A stretch of DNA of 64,000 nucleotides from an uncultured Alphaproteobacteria bacterium (GTDB lineage Bacteria > Pseudomonadota > Alphaproteobacteria > Sphingomonadales > Sphingomonadaceae): the NCBI GenBank assembly GCA_903934325.1, contig CAIZNH010000006.1, forward strand, positions 30,401-94,400, read 5' to 3'. Within the stretch, counting starts at the first letter, position 1. Every line of letters begins with the position of its first letter. Below the pieces are notes generated by a model. It did no database searches, had not been told where the DNA came from, and was given only the letters and a program-made list of their open reading frames with translations. The position numbers were made by a program, and so were the translations under genes. This document shows, piece by piece, positions 31,210 through 39,867 of this stretch.

Positions 31210-31312
31210 ATTTCTTCAACATGCGCCCGCCATGGCATGGACGCGGGGACTTTGCGTCCCTATCGGCGTGCCGGTCCGGACACGCCTCGCGCGGGGTAAA
31301 CAGGTTCATTCA

Positions 31313-32698
31313 ATGTCGCCGATCATGCTTCTCCTGATTGCCATCGGGCTCGGCCTTGCCGGATGGCTGGCGGGCCGCGCCAAGGCGTGGAGCTTTGCGA
31401 GCAGCGATCCGGCCGCGCGCCCGGTCTCGCGCCCGATCTATCATGCCTGGTATGTCGCCCTGTGGGTGGTGCTGCCGGTGATCGCCTTTGTCACCGTGTG
31501 GTCGGTCATCGCGCCGCAGCTCGTCACCCAGAGCGTGCTCGCCTCGCCTGCCGCTGCCGAATTGCCCGCCTTCGGGTTCGAGCGTGACGCCTTCATCGGC
31601 GAAGCCCGCGCCGTCGCCCAAGGCTCTGCCCCCGGCGTGTTCAACGACGAGGCCGAGGCCCTGATCGAGCCCTTCCGCTCCGCGATGATGCGCTACAACA
31701 TCATCGGCATTGCGGTGGCCGTGCTGATCGCCTTTGCCTGCGGAGGCCTTGCCTTCCTGCGCCTGCGCCCCGATTTCCGCGCCCGCAACAAGGTCGAGCG
31801 CACAGTGATGGCGATCCTCCTGCTCGCCTCGCTGGTCGCGATCCTCACCACCTTCGGCATCTTCGCCAGCCTCGTGTTCGAAACCGTGCGCTTCTTCGGC
31901 ATGGTCTCGCCCATCGATTTCCTGTTCGGTACCAAGTGGGGTCCGGACACCATGGTCTCGCCCGAGGCGGTCGATCCGACCCGCTACGGCGCGGTGCCGC
32001 TGTTCTGGGGCACGCTGTTCATCGGTGCGGTGATCGCGATGATCGTCGCCATTCCGCTGGGGCTGATGAGCGCGATCTACCTCACCCAATATGCCGATCC
32101 GCGGGTGCGCACCTGGGTCAAGCCGCTGCTGGAGATTCTCGCGGGCGTGCCCACCGTGGTCTATGGCTATTTCGCCGCGCTCACCGTGGCCCCGGCGATC
32201 CGCGATGCGGCGGTGGCAATCGGCATCACCAGCGCCTCGACCGAAAGCGCGCTCGCCGCGGGCGTGGTGATGGGGGTGATGATCATCCCCTTCGTCTCCT
32301 CGATGGCGGACGATTCGATGGCGGCTGTCCCCAGCGCGATGCGCGACGGCAGCCTTGCGATGGGCGCGACCAAGTCCGAAACCATCCGCCGCGTGCTCTT
32401 CCCCGCCGCGCTGCCGGGCATTGTCGCCGGCATCATGCTCGCTGTCAGCCGCGCGATCGGCGAGACCATGATCGTGGTGATGGCCGCATCGCCCGCCGCC
32501 AATCTCACCGCCAACCCGCTTGAGCCGATGTCGACGGTCACCGTGCAGATCGTCAAGCTGCTGACCGGCGAGCAGAGCACCGATCACCCGGCCACGCTCA
32601 GCGCCTTTGCGCTAGGCTTCGTGCTGTTCATGGTGACGCTCGCGCTCAACTTCATCGCCCTGCGCGTCGTCAAGCGTTTCCGCGAGGCCTACGAATGA
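31313..32698 (+). CDS. pstC: Phosphate ABC transporter permease PstC
   Basis: Inner-membrane permease of the high-affinity phosphate importer. The 461-residue protein is longer than the E. coli form because of an N-terminal extension with two extra hydrophobic segments, a layout seen in alphaproteobacteria. The permease core has about six helices, with the EAA-like loop MRDGSLAMGATKSETIRRVLFPAALPGIVAGIML. The ATG at 31313 gives MSPIMLLLIAIG; 31325 is an alternative. Its stop overlaps the pstA start by 4 bp. Confidence 0.95.
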   Translation: MSPIMLLLIAIGLGLAGWLAGRAKAWSFASSDPAARPVSRPIYHAWYVALWVVLPVIAFVTVWSVIAPQLVTQSVLASPAAAELPAFGFERDAFIGEARAVAQGSAPGVFNDEAEALIEPFRSAMMRYNIIGIAVAVLIAFACGGLAFLRLRPDFRARNKVERTVMAILLLASLVAILTTFGIFASLVFETVRFFGMVSPIDFLFGTKWGPDTMVSPEAVDPTRYGAVPLFWGTLFIGAVIAMIVAIPLGLMSAIYLTQYADPRVRTWVKPLLEILAGVPTVVYGYFAALTVAPAIRDAAVAIGITSASTESALAAGVVMGVMIIPFVSSMADDSMAAVPSAMRDGSLAMGATKSETIRRVLFPAALPGIVAGIMLAVSRAIGETMIVVMAASPAANLTANPLEPMSTVTVQIVKLLTGEQSTDHPATLSAFALGFVLFMVTLALNFIALRVVKRFREAYE

Positions 32699-33966
32699 GC
32701 GATACCGTCATCCCCGATGCTGGCCCGCTCGGGCCGACCCGCACGCCTGCCTTCGAAAAGCGGCTGGCCCAGCGTTACCGTGCCGAGCGCAATTTCCGCC
32801 GCCTCGGCCTTTCGGCTGTGGTCTTCTCGGTCGCGGTGCTGGTGTTCCTGCTCGCCTCCATGCTGGTGAACGGCGTGGGCGGGTTCCAGCGCGCAGAGCT
32901 CAGCGTCACCATCGACTTTGCCGAAAGCGGCCTGTCGGGCGATGCCACCTCGCTCTCTGCGCCGAGCGCTGTGCAGACGCTCGAGATGCAGGGCCTGCCC
33001 GAAATCGTGCGCTTCTACGGCGAACAGACGCTCGGGGCCGATGGCGCGGAGCAGCTTTCGACCGACGCCTGGCGCGATGTCGCCGCCGCGCTCACCGCAG
33101 ATCCGGCGATGATCACCCGCAAGGAGAGCTTCGCCCTGCCCGCCGCCTCGACGCTCGCCGCCGGGCTCGAAGGCGAAGGCTCGCCCGAAATGCAGGCGCT
33201 CGCGGCGCGGCTTTCCAAGGAAGGCAAGCTCGCCAAGAACTGGGACTGGGGCTTCCTTGCCCGTTCGGACGCCACAAGCCCGCAGGCCGTCGGCATCTGG
33301 GGCGCGCTCAAGGGTTCGATCCTGACGATGCTGATGACGCTGGCGCTGGCCTTCCCGATCGGCGTGCTCTCGGCGCTCTATCTGGAGGAATATGCGGCCC
33401 GCAATCGCTGGACCGACCTCATCGAAGTCTCGATCAACAACCTTGCTGCCGTGCCTTCGATCATCTTCGGCCTGCTGGGCCTCGCGGTGTTCCTGACGCT
33501 GTTCCCCAACCTGCGCTCGGCCCCGCTGATCGGGGGCATGACGCTGGCGCTGATGACCATGCCGGTGATCGTCATTTCCGGCCGCAACGCGATCAAGGCG
33601 GTGCCGCCCTCGATCCGTGACGGCGCGCTCGCCATCGGGGCCTCGCCGGTGCAGGTGGTGTTCCACCATGTCCTGCCGCTGGCCCTGCCCGGGATGCTGA
33701 CCGGCACCATCATCGGCATGGCGCGTGCGCTGGGCGAAACAGCGCCGCTGCTGCTGATCGGGATGCGCGCCTTTGTCGCCACCCCGCCTGACGGCTTTAC
33801 CTCGCCCGCCACGGTGCTGCCGATGCAGATCTTCCTGTGGTCTGACGAAATCGACCGCGGCTTTGTCGAGCGCACTTCGGCCGCTATCATCGTGCTGCTG
33901 GTGTTCCTGCTCGCCATGAACGGCCTCGCCATCTACCTTCGCAACAAGTTCGAGAAACGCTGGTGA
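32695..33966 (+). CDS. pstA: Phosphate ABC transporter permease PstA with DUF3333-type N-terminus
   Basis: Second permease of the phosphate importer. The 423-residue protein is about 130 residues longer than E. coli PstA; the first 200 residues form one membrane segment plus a large, probably periplasmic, domain (DUF3333-like). The permease core follows with [35 protein letters not shown] and the loop [30 protein letters not shown]. Overlaps pstC and pstB by 4 bp each. Confidence 0.95.
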   Translation: MSDTVIPDAGPLGPTRTPAFEKRLAQRYRAERNFRRLGLSAVVFSVAVLVFLLASMLVNGVGGFQRAELSVTIDFAESGLSGDATSLSAPSAVQTLEMQGLPEIVRFYGEQTLGADGAEQLSTDAWRDVAAALTADPAMITRKESFALPAASTLAAGLEGEGSPEMQALAARLSKEGKLAKNWDWGFLARSDATSPQAVGIWGALKGSILTMLMTLALAFPIGVLSALYLEEYAARNRWTDLIEVSINNLAAVPSIIFGLLGLAVFLTLFPNLRSAPLIGGMTLALMTMPVIVISGRNAIKAVPPSIRDGALAIGASPVQVVFHHVLPLALPGMLTGTIIGMARALGETAPLLLIGMRAFVATPPDGFTSPATVLPMQIFLWSDEIDRGFVERTSAAIIVLLVFLLAMNGLAIYLRNKFEKRW

Positions 33967-34751
33967 CTGTAATCCATCCCAACATGGCAGACGAAAACGC
34001 GAAGATTCGCGCGCGCGACGTCTGCGTCCATTACGGCGACAAGCTGGCGATCGATCATGTCTCGATCGACATCTCGCCCGATTATGTCACCGCCTTCATC
34101 GGCCCCTCGGGCTGCGGCAAATCGACCTTCCTACGGTGCTTCAACCGCATGAACGACACCATCGGCGCGGCCAAGGTGACGGGTCTGATCGAGCTAGAGG
34201 GCGAGGATATCCACGGCGACCGGATGGACGTGGTCCAGCTGCGCGCCCGCGTGGGCATGGTGTTCCAGAAGCCCAACCCCTTCCCCAAGTCGATCTACGA
34301 GAACATCGCCTACGGCCCCAAGATCCACGGGCTGGCCGAGAAGAAGGCCGATCTCGACGTGATCGTCGAACGCTCGCTCACCCGGGCGGGCCTGTGGGAC
34401 GAGGTCAAGGACCGGCTCGAGGATTCGGGCACCGCGCTTTCGGGCGGTCAGCAGCAGCGCCTGTGCATTGCCCGCGCCATCGCGGTCGATCCCGAGGTGA
34501 TTCTGATGGACGAGCCGGCCTCCGCGCTCGATCCCATCGCCACCGCCAAGATCGAGGAACTGATCGACGAGCTTTCGGGCCGCTACGCCATCGTCATCGT
34601 CACCCACTCGATGCAGCAGGCCGCCCGTGTCAGCCAGCGCACGGCCTTCTTCCATCTGGGCAAGATGGTAGAGTATGGTCCCACATCCGAAATCTTCACC
34701 AATCCCATCGAGGAGCGGACGAAGGACTATATCACAGGAAGGTACGGCTGA
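33963..34751 (+). CDS. pstB: Phosphate ABC transporter ATP-binding protein PstB
   Basis: ATPase of the phosphate importer. The protein (255-262 residues depending on start) has the Walker [40 protein letters not shown] typical of PstB, the signature [15 protein letters not shown], Walker [14 protein letters not shown] and the switch histidine in [17 protein letters not shown] at 33963 overlaps the pstA stop (GTGA); the ATG at 33984 would give MADENAK. The stop overlaps the phoU start by one base. Confidence 0.97.
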   Translation: MTVIHPNMADENAKIRARDVCVHYGDKLAIDHVSIDISPDYVTAFIGPSGCGKSTFLRCFNRMNDTIGAAKVTGLIELEGEDIHGDRMDVVQLRARVGMVFQKPNPFPKSIYENIAYGPKIHGLAEKKADLDVIVERSLTRAGLWDEVKDRLEDSGTALSGGQQQRLCIARAIAVDPEVILMDEPASALDPIATAKIEELIDELSGRYAIVIVTHSMQQAARVSQRTAFFHLGKMVEYGPTSEIFTNPIEERTKDYITGRYG

Positions 34752-35419
34752 TGGCCGAACATACCGTCAAGGCATTCGACGAGGACATCACCCGCCTGCG
34801 CGGCCTGATCGCGGAAATGGGCGGTCTGGCCGAAGTCGCGATTGCCGAGTCGCTCGATGCGCTGGTGCGCGGCGACGAGGCGCTGGCCGAACAGGTCGTG
34901 GCGCGCGACAAGCGCATGGACGCGCTCGAAATGGAAGTCGACAAGCTGGCGGTGCGGATCATCGCGCTGCGGGCGCCGATGGCCGATGACCTGCGCGAAG
35001 TGATCGCGGCGCTGAAGATCGGCGGGGTGCTGGAACGCATCGGCGACTATTCGAAGAACATCGCCAAGCGGGTCGGCATGATCGAGGGCCGCGCCCGGTT
35101 CGAGCCGCTCACCCTGCTGCCGACCATGGGCGAGCTGGCGGGCGAGATGGTGCACGACGTGCTCACCGCCTATGCCGCGCGCGATCCTGATCTGGCGCGC
35201 GAGGTGATTGCGACCGACGCCAAGGTGGATGCCTTCTACAACTCGATTTTCCGCAATCTGGTGAGCTACATGGTCGAAAACACCTCGACCATTTCGAGCG
35301 CGGCGCAATTGCTGTTCGTCGCTCGCAATATCGAGCGCATCGGCGATCACGCGACCAACGTGGCCGAGATGGTGCACTTTGCCGCGACCGGTCTCTACCC
35401 GCCCGAAGGTGATCGTTAG
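34751..35419 (+). CDS. phoU: Phosphate signalling protein PhoU
   Basis: Negative modulator linking PstB activity to PhoR. The 222-residue protein is two PhoU helical repeats: EDITRLRGLIAEMGGLAEVAIAESLDALVRGD and MADDLREVIAALKIGGVLERIGDYSKNIAKRV in the first, ARNIERIGDHATNVAEMVHF in the second; the E-x-x-D metal-binding motifs fall in these last two. Starts at ATG overlapping the pstB stop. The next gene, phoB, is 301 bp away across a region with a parS site. Confidence 0.96.
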   Translation: MAEHTVKAFDEDITRLRGLIAEMGGLAEVAIAESLDALVRGDEALAEQVVARDKRMDALEMEVDKLAVRIIALRAPMADDLREVIAALKIGGVLERIGDYSKNIAKRVGMIEGRARFEPLTLLPTMGELAGEMVHDVLTAYAARDPDLAREVIATDAKVDAFYNSIFRNLVSYMVENTSTISSAAQLLFVARNIERIGDHATNVAEMVHFAATGLYPPEGDR

Positions 35420-35720
35420 GGCGCTCTTGAGGCGCAGTTGGCAGGCGGTTGGGCCTGACGGGCGGGCGCCAGAGGGGCGCAAGCCTGCCCTTGCTCTGAT
35501 GGCTCGCTGATGCGGGCCAGCCCCCTTCCAGACCCCCGCCAGACCCCCTCCAGCCTCTGTTTGGGGTCTCCGGCGTGCTTATCCGGCCATGTTTCACGTG
35601 AAACATTGCGGCAAGATCATTGCCGATATTGAAATCCGGTCCGGTTTCATCAAACTGTCGCGCAAGTGACACATAGGGGCATGGAACCGCCCCTGCCGGG
35701 TCACGAGGAGGCATCCCTGC
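35420..35720. other. Intergenic region phoU-phoB
   Basis: About 300 bp without a gene. It contains a C-rich stretch with short near-repeats (CCAGACCCCC / CCAGACCCCC at about 35530-35555), the parS site at 35590-35605, and then an AT-richer section with TGTCGCGCAAGTGACA (TGTC-N8-GACA) at about 35658-35673 that may belong to the phoB promoter. No RNA gene recognised. Confidence 0.6.
35590..35605. other. parS chromosome-partition site
   Basis: TGTTTCACGTGAAACA, the perfect 16-bp ParB-binding palindrome. It is intergenic between phoU and phoB. parS sites cluster near the chromosomal origin, so this part of the chromosome is probably origin-proximal. parA, parB and gidB are not in the window. Confidence 0.88.
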
Positions 35721-36410
35721 ATGTCCGCTGCCAAACTGCTGCTGGTTGAAGATGATCCGTCCCTGTCGGAGCTGCTGGAATACCGTTTCCAGAACGAGGG
35801 CTACAATGTCCGCTGCACCGGCGACGGGGACGAAGCCCTTGTTCTGGCTGCCGAAGAGACGCCCGATCTGATCATCCTCGACTGGATGATCGAAGGCACC
35901 AGCGGGATCGAAGTGTGCCGCCGCTTGCGCCGCGACAAGGCGACCGCCCATGTGCCCATCATCATGCTCACCGCGCGCGAGGCCGAGGATGACCGGGTCC
36001 GCGGGCTTGAGACCGGGGCCGATGATTACCTCACAAAACCCTTTTCCCCCCGCGAGTTACTGGCGCGCGTGGCAGCCGTCATGCGCCGCATCCGTCCGGC
36101 GCTGGCGGGCGAGACGATCGAGGTGGGTGACCTCAAGCTTGATCCGGTAGCCCACAAGGTCCAGCGCCGCGGCAAGCCGCTGCAACTCGGGCCGACCGAA
36201 TATCGCCTGCTGAAGTTCTTCATGGAAAGTCCGGGCCGGGTGTTCAGCCGCGGCCAACTGCTCGACGGGGTCTGGGGCACCGGCTCCGACATCGAACTGC
36301 GCACGGTCGACGTCCACATCCGCCGGTTGAGGAAGGCGATCGACGTCGACGGGAGCAAGGACCCGATCCGCACCGTCCGCTCGGCCGGATACGCGCTCGA
36401 GACGAACTGA
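35721..36410 (+). CDS. phoB: Phosphate regulon response regulator PhoB
   Basis: OmpR-family activator. The 229-residue protein has a receiver domain (acidic pocket LVEDDPS, phospho-acceptor Asp in LIILDWMIEG, Thr/Ala in MLTAREAE, Lys in YLTKPFSP) and a C-terminal winged helix with LGPTEYRLLKFFMESPGRVFSR and the recognition-helix text RTVDVHIRRLRKAID. PhoB identity rests on the pst/phoU/phoR neighbourhood. It is separated from phoU by 301 bp and so may have its own promoter. Confidence 0.94.
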   Translation: MSAAKLLLVEDDPSLSELLEYRFQNEGYNVRCTGDGDEALVLAAEETPDLIILDWMIEGTSGIEVCRRLRRDKATAHVPIIMLTAREAEDDRVRGLETGADDYLTKPFSPRELLARVAAVMRRIRPALAGETIEVGDLKLDPVAHKVQRRGKPLQLGPTEYRLLKFFMESPGRVFSRGQLLDGVWGTGSDIELRTVDVHIRRLRKAIDVDGSKDPIRTVRSAGYALETN

Positions 36411-36426
36411 GCCCTGCCGCCTAAGT

Positions 36427-39400
36427 CTAATGAAAGTCGCGTGATTTCGGGATAATCCGGGCATCGCGCGGATGCCCGCCCTGCCCGCTTTGGAGCCCGC
36501 GTTCGGGCACCGGACGATTGACCTCGTCCGCCCGGGCGAGCGGGGCATCGAGCAGGTCCTCCGATAGCGCGTGAAGCCGTTGGGTGGCATCGACGAGATG
36601 CGCCGCGATCACGTGGATCACCTCGTCATCATACTCGACCCTTCCGCGCACCTCCATCAGCCGTGCCCCCATCACCACCTTGCGCAGCTTCTCCTTCAAG
36701 TCGGGCCAAACCACGAGATTGACCACGCCGGTCTCGTCTTCAAGGGTGATGAAGGTCACCCCCTTGGCGCTGCCCGGCCGCTGGCGGATCAGCACCACCC
36801 CGGCGATCTGCACCATGCTCCGGAACTTGCGTTCCCTGAGATCGGCCGCCCGCACAAAGCCCCGCTGCGCAAGCTCCGGCCGCAGGAATGCCATCGGGTG
36901 CGCCTTCAGACTGAGGCGGGTGGTCTGGTAATCGGCCACCACCTCCTCTGACAGCGGCATGGCGGGAAGCTGCATCTGCGCCCGCTCCGCCCCCTCCTCG
37001 CGCACGCCCATGGCGCGGAACAGCGGGAGATCGGGAGCGGCCACAAGGCTCCGCGCGTCCCACAGGGCCTGCCTGCGCGAGACGCCCAGCGACGTGAAGG
37101 CATCGGCGCTGGCAAGCCGCTCGATATGGGCCGGTGAAAGCCCCGCCCGCCTGCGCAGCGCGGCAATATCGCGGTATTCCCCCTGCCCCTCGCGCTCCGC
37201 CACCAGCATGGCGGCGACATGCTCGGGCAACCCGTCGATCTGCCTGAGGCCGAGCCGCAGCGCCCCGTTCTCGAGCGTGCAGTCCCAGTCCGAATGGTTC
37301 ACATCCACGGGCAGAACCCGCACCCCGTGCTCGGCCGCATCGCGCACGATCTGCGCGGGCGCATAGAAGCCCATCGGCTGCGAATTGAGCAGGGCGCAGG
37401 CGAAGGCCGCGGGGTAATGGCACTTGAGCCAACTCGAGACATAGACGAGCTGGGCAAAGCTCGCCGCGTGGCTCTCGGGAAAGCCATATTCGCCGAAGCC
37501 CCGGATCTGGTTGAAACAGCGCTGCGCGAAGTCGCGATCATAGCCGCGCGCGACCATACGCTCGACCATCATGTCCTGCAATTCATCCACCATCCCGCGG
37601 CTGCGGAAGGTCGCCATCGCCTTGCGCAACCGGTTGGCTTCAAGGCTGGAGAACTTCGCGGCATCCAATGCGATCTTCATCGCCTGTTCCTGAAAGATCG
37701 GCACGCCCAGCGTGCGGCCGAGGATGCTGGTGAGCTCGTCCGGAGGGCCGTGCTCGGGCGCGGGCGCGGGGATCTGCACGGGCTCAGCGCCCCGGCGGCG
37801 CTTGAGATAGGGGTGCACCATGTCGCCCTGGATCGGCCCGGGGCGCACGATGGCAACCTGGATGACGAGATCGTAGAATTCCCGAGGCCGTAACCTCGGG
37901 AGCATGTTCATCTGCGCCCGGCTTTCCACCTGAAACACCCCGAGCGAATCGCCCTTGCGCAGCATCGCATAGGTCTCAGGATCCTCGCGCGGGACGCTGG
38001 CGAGAGTCAGCCCGCGGCCGTGATGCGCCTCCAGCAGATCGAGGCATTTGCGGATGCAGGTCAGCATCCCCAGCGCCAGCACGTCGACCTTGAGGATGCC
38101 GAGCGCCTCGATATCGTCCTTGTCCCACTCGATAAAGGAGCGCTCCGGCATCGCGCCATTGCCGATCGGCACGGTTTCGGTGAGCGGGCTTTGGGTGAGA
38201 ATGAAGCCGCCGACATGCTGGCCCAAATGGCGCGGCATTCCAATCATCTGCTCGGTAAGTTTCAGCACACGCCTGAGGTGCGGATCGGTGATGTCGAGAC
38301 CGGTTTCGGCGGCGTGCTTCTCGTTGATCTCGCGCCCCCATCCGCCCCACACGGTGCGCGCGAGCGCGGATGTGACGTCCTCGGATAGCCCCATCGCCTT
38401 GCCGACCTCGCGGATCGCCATACGCGGGCGGTAATGGATCACGGTGGCGCACAGTCCGGCGCGCTGGCGGCCATATCTGGCGTAGATGTACTGGATCACC
38501 TCCTCGCGCCGCTGGTGCTCGAAATCGACATCGATATCGGGCGGCTCCTTGCGCTCCTCGGAGATGAAGCGGTCGAACAGCAGCTGGTGCTTGGCCGGGT
38601 CGACGCTGGTGATGCCGAGCACGTAGCACACCGCCGAGTTCGCCGCGCTCCCGCGCCCCTGACACAGGATCGGCGGCTCCTGTGCGCGCGCGAAATCGAC
38701 GATATCCTTGATGGTGAGGAAGTAGCGCGCAAGATCGAGCTTGGCGATCAGCGCCAGCTCGCGCTCCAGCGTGGCGCGTACGCTATCCGGCACGCCGGAA
38801 GGATAGCGCCGCGCGGCACCTGCCCAGACCTCGCTTTCAAGGAAGGCCTGCGGGGTCTGGCCGTCGGGGTAGATTTCCTCAGGGTATTCATAGCGCAATT
38901 CATCGAGGCTGAAGCGGCACCGGTCTGCCACTTCGCGCGCGGCGGCAATCGCGTGGGGCCAGCGCGCGAAGAGGCGCTGCATCTCGGCGGGCGACTTGAG
39001 GTGCCGCTCGGCATTGGGGTGGAGCAGGTGCCCGGCCTTCGCCACACTGGTCTTGTGCCGGATCGCGGTCATCACGTCCTGAAGCGCGCGGCGCTCGGGG
39101 GCGTGGTAGTGGACGTCGTTGGTCGCCAGCAGCGTCAGGCCTTGGGCGCAGGCCAACGCGTACAATCGCTCGATCCGGGCGATATCGTCCCCGCGATAGA
39201 GGTAGCTCGCGGCGATGTGAGCGAGCGTGGGCAGCTGGCGCACGAGGTGGGGGAGGAGGTCCGGGAAAGTCATCTCCCGCTCGTCATCCCGGCGCAGGCC
39301 GGGTTCGCTGCCCTCGAGCGGCCCCGGATCAAGCCCGGGACGACGGAAAGGGACAATGTTGCTCGGCACCCGAATGGTGAAACGCGCCTCCAGATCATCG

Positions 39401-39867
39401 GGCGGGAGCAGGATCAGCTGCACGCCTTCGGAATGCTCAGCCAGCAGCGCGAGGTCGATCTCGCACACGCCCTTGTCCTGCCATTCTCCGGCCAGCGTCT
39501 GCATCCGTCCGGCGCTGATCAGGCGGGTGAGACGGCCATAGGCGGCGCGGTCCTCGGGATAGGCGAGAAAGGCGAGGCCCTCCACCGTCTCGATCCGACA
39601 GCCGATCACCGGGCGCAGCTTCAATGTCTTCGCCTCGGTGTGAATGCGCACCACGCCGGCCATGGAATTGACGTCGGCAATCGCAATCGCGTCATAGCCC
39701 ACCATATGCGCGGCGAGCACCAGATCGACCGCATCCGAGGCTCCGCGCAGGAAGCTGAAACAGCTTACCAGCCCGAGTTCGACAAAATCCGCGCGCGGCG
39801 GCGGCGCGACACGCTCGGGATCGATATCGAGCCTGCGCTTGTCAGGCGTGAGCGGCGCGTCGGGCAT
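36427..39867 (-). CDS. dnaE2: Error-prone DNA polymerase DnaE2
   Basis: C-family polymerase that works with ImuA and ImuB in SOS mutagenesis. From the ATG at 39867 it is 1146 residues: PHP domain (VELGLVSCFSFLRGASDAVDLV onward), palm with PPDIDVDFEH, fingers with FPESHAASFAQLVY, helix-hairpin-helix, and OB fold with VQIAGVVLIRQRPGSAKGVTFITLEDETG. Residues 175-196 are an in-frame insert encoded by a palindromic repeat (39282-39345). It overlaps the end of the UdgX-like gene by 26 bp and is last in a three-gene operon behind an SOS box. Confidence 0.96.
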   Translation of the reverse strand: MPDAPLTPDKRRLDIDPERVAPPPRADFVELGLVSCFSFLRGASDAVDLVLAAHMVGYDAIAIADVNSMAGVVRIHTEAKTLKLRPVIGCRIETVEGLAFLAYPEDRAAYGRLTRLISAGRMQTLAGEWQDKGVCEIDLALLAEHSEGVQLILLPPDDLEARFTIRVPSNIVPFRRPGLDPGPLEGSEPGLRRDDEREMTFPDLLPHLVRQLPTLAHIAASYLYRGDDIARIERLYALACAQGLTLLATNDVHYHAPERRALQDVMTAIRHKTSVAKAGHLLHPNAERHLKSPAEMQRLFARWPHAIAAAREVADRCRFSLDELRYEYPEEIYPDGQTPQAFLESEVWAGAARRYPSGVPDSVRATLERELALIAKLDLARYFLTIKDIVDFARAQEPPILCQGRGSAANSAVCYVLGITSVDPAKHQLLFDRFISEERKEPPDIDVDFEHQRREEVIQYIYARYGRQRAGLCATVIHYRPRMAIREVGKAMGLSEDVTSALARTVWGGWGREINEKHAAETGLDITDPHLRRVLKLTEQMIGMPRHLGQHVGGFILTQSPLTETVPIGNGAMPERSFIEWDKDDIEALGILKVDVLALGMLTCIRKCLDLLEAHHGRGLTLASVPREDPETYAMLRKGDSLGVFQVESRAQMNMLPRLRPREFYDLVIQVAIVRPGPIQGDMVHPYLKRRRGAEPVQIPAPAPEHGPPDELTSILGRTLGVPIFQEQAMKIALDAAKFSSLEANRLRKAMATFRSRGMVDELQDMMVERMVARGYDRDFAQRCFNQIRGFGEYGFPESHAASFAQLVYVSSWLKCHYPAAFACALLNSQPMGFYAPAQIVRDAAEHGVRVLPVDVNHSDWDCTLENGALRLGLRQIDGLPEHVAAMLVAEREGQGEYRDIAALRRRAGLSPAHIERLASADAFTSLGVSRRQALWDARSLVAAPDLPLFRAMGVREEGAERAQMQLPAMPLSEEVVADYQTTRLSLKAHPMAFLRPELAQRGFVRAADLRERKFRSMVQIAGVVLIRQRPGSAKGVTFITLEDETGVVNLVVWPDLKEKLRKVVMGARLMEVRGRVEYDDEVIHVIAAHLVDATQRLHALSEDLLDAPLARADEVNRPVPERGLQSGQGGHPRDARIIPKSRDFH
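39282..39345. repeat. Palindromic repeat element inserted in frame in dnaE2
   Basis: A 64-bp element with inverted ends, CGTCATCCCGG against CCGGGACGACG (10 of 11 match), and an inner GCAGGCCGGG / CCCGGATCAAGC region. On the coding strand it encodes RRPGLDPGPLEGSEPGLRRD. This sequence type is a common dispersed REP-like element in sphingomonads and other alphaproteobacteria, normally intergenic. Here it keeps the frame, comparable to Rickettsia palindromic elements. Confidence 0.75.

Noticed and set aside
35420..35580. Small RNA or short gene in the C-rich part of the phoU-phoB gap
   Set aside because: Only short near-repeats (CCAGACCCCC) and no stable hairpin with a terminator were found.
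35658..35677. Pho box in front of phoB (CTGTCGC-GCAA-GTGACAC)
   Set aside because: The second half matches the consensus at only about three of seven positions; it looks more like a loose inverted repeat.
36571..39860. Several plus-strand frames opposite dnaE2
   Set aside because: All are antisense shadows of a polymerase gene with complete family motifs.
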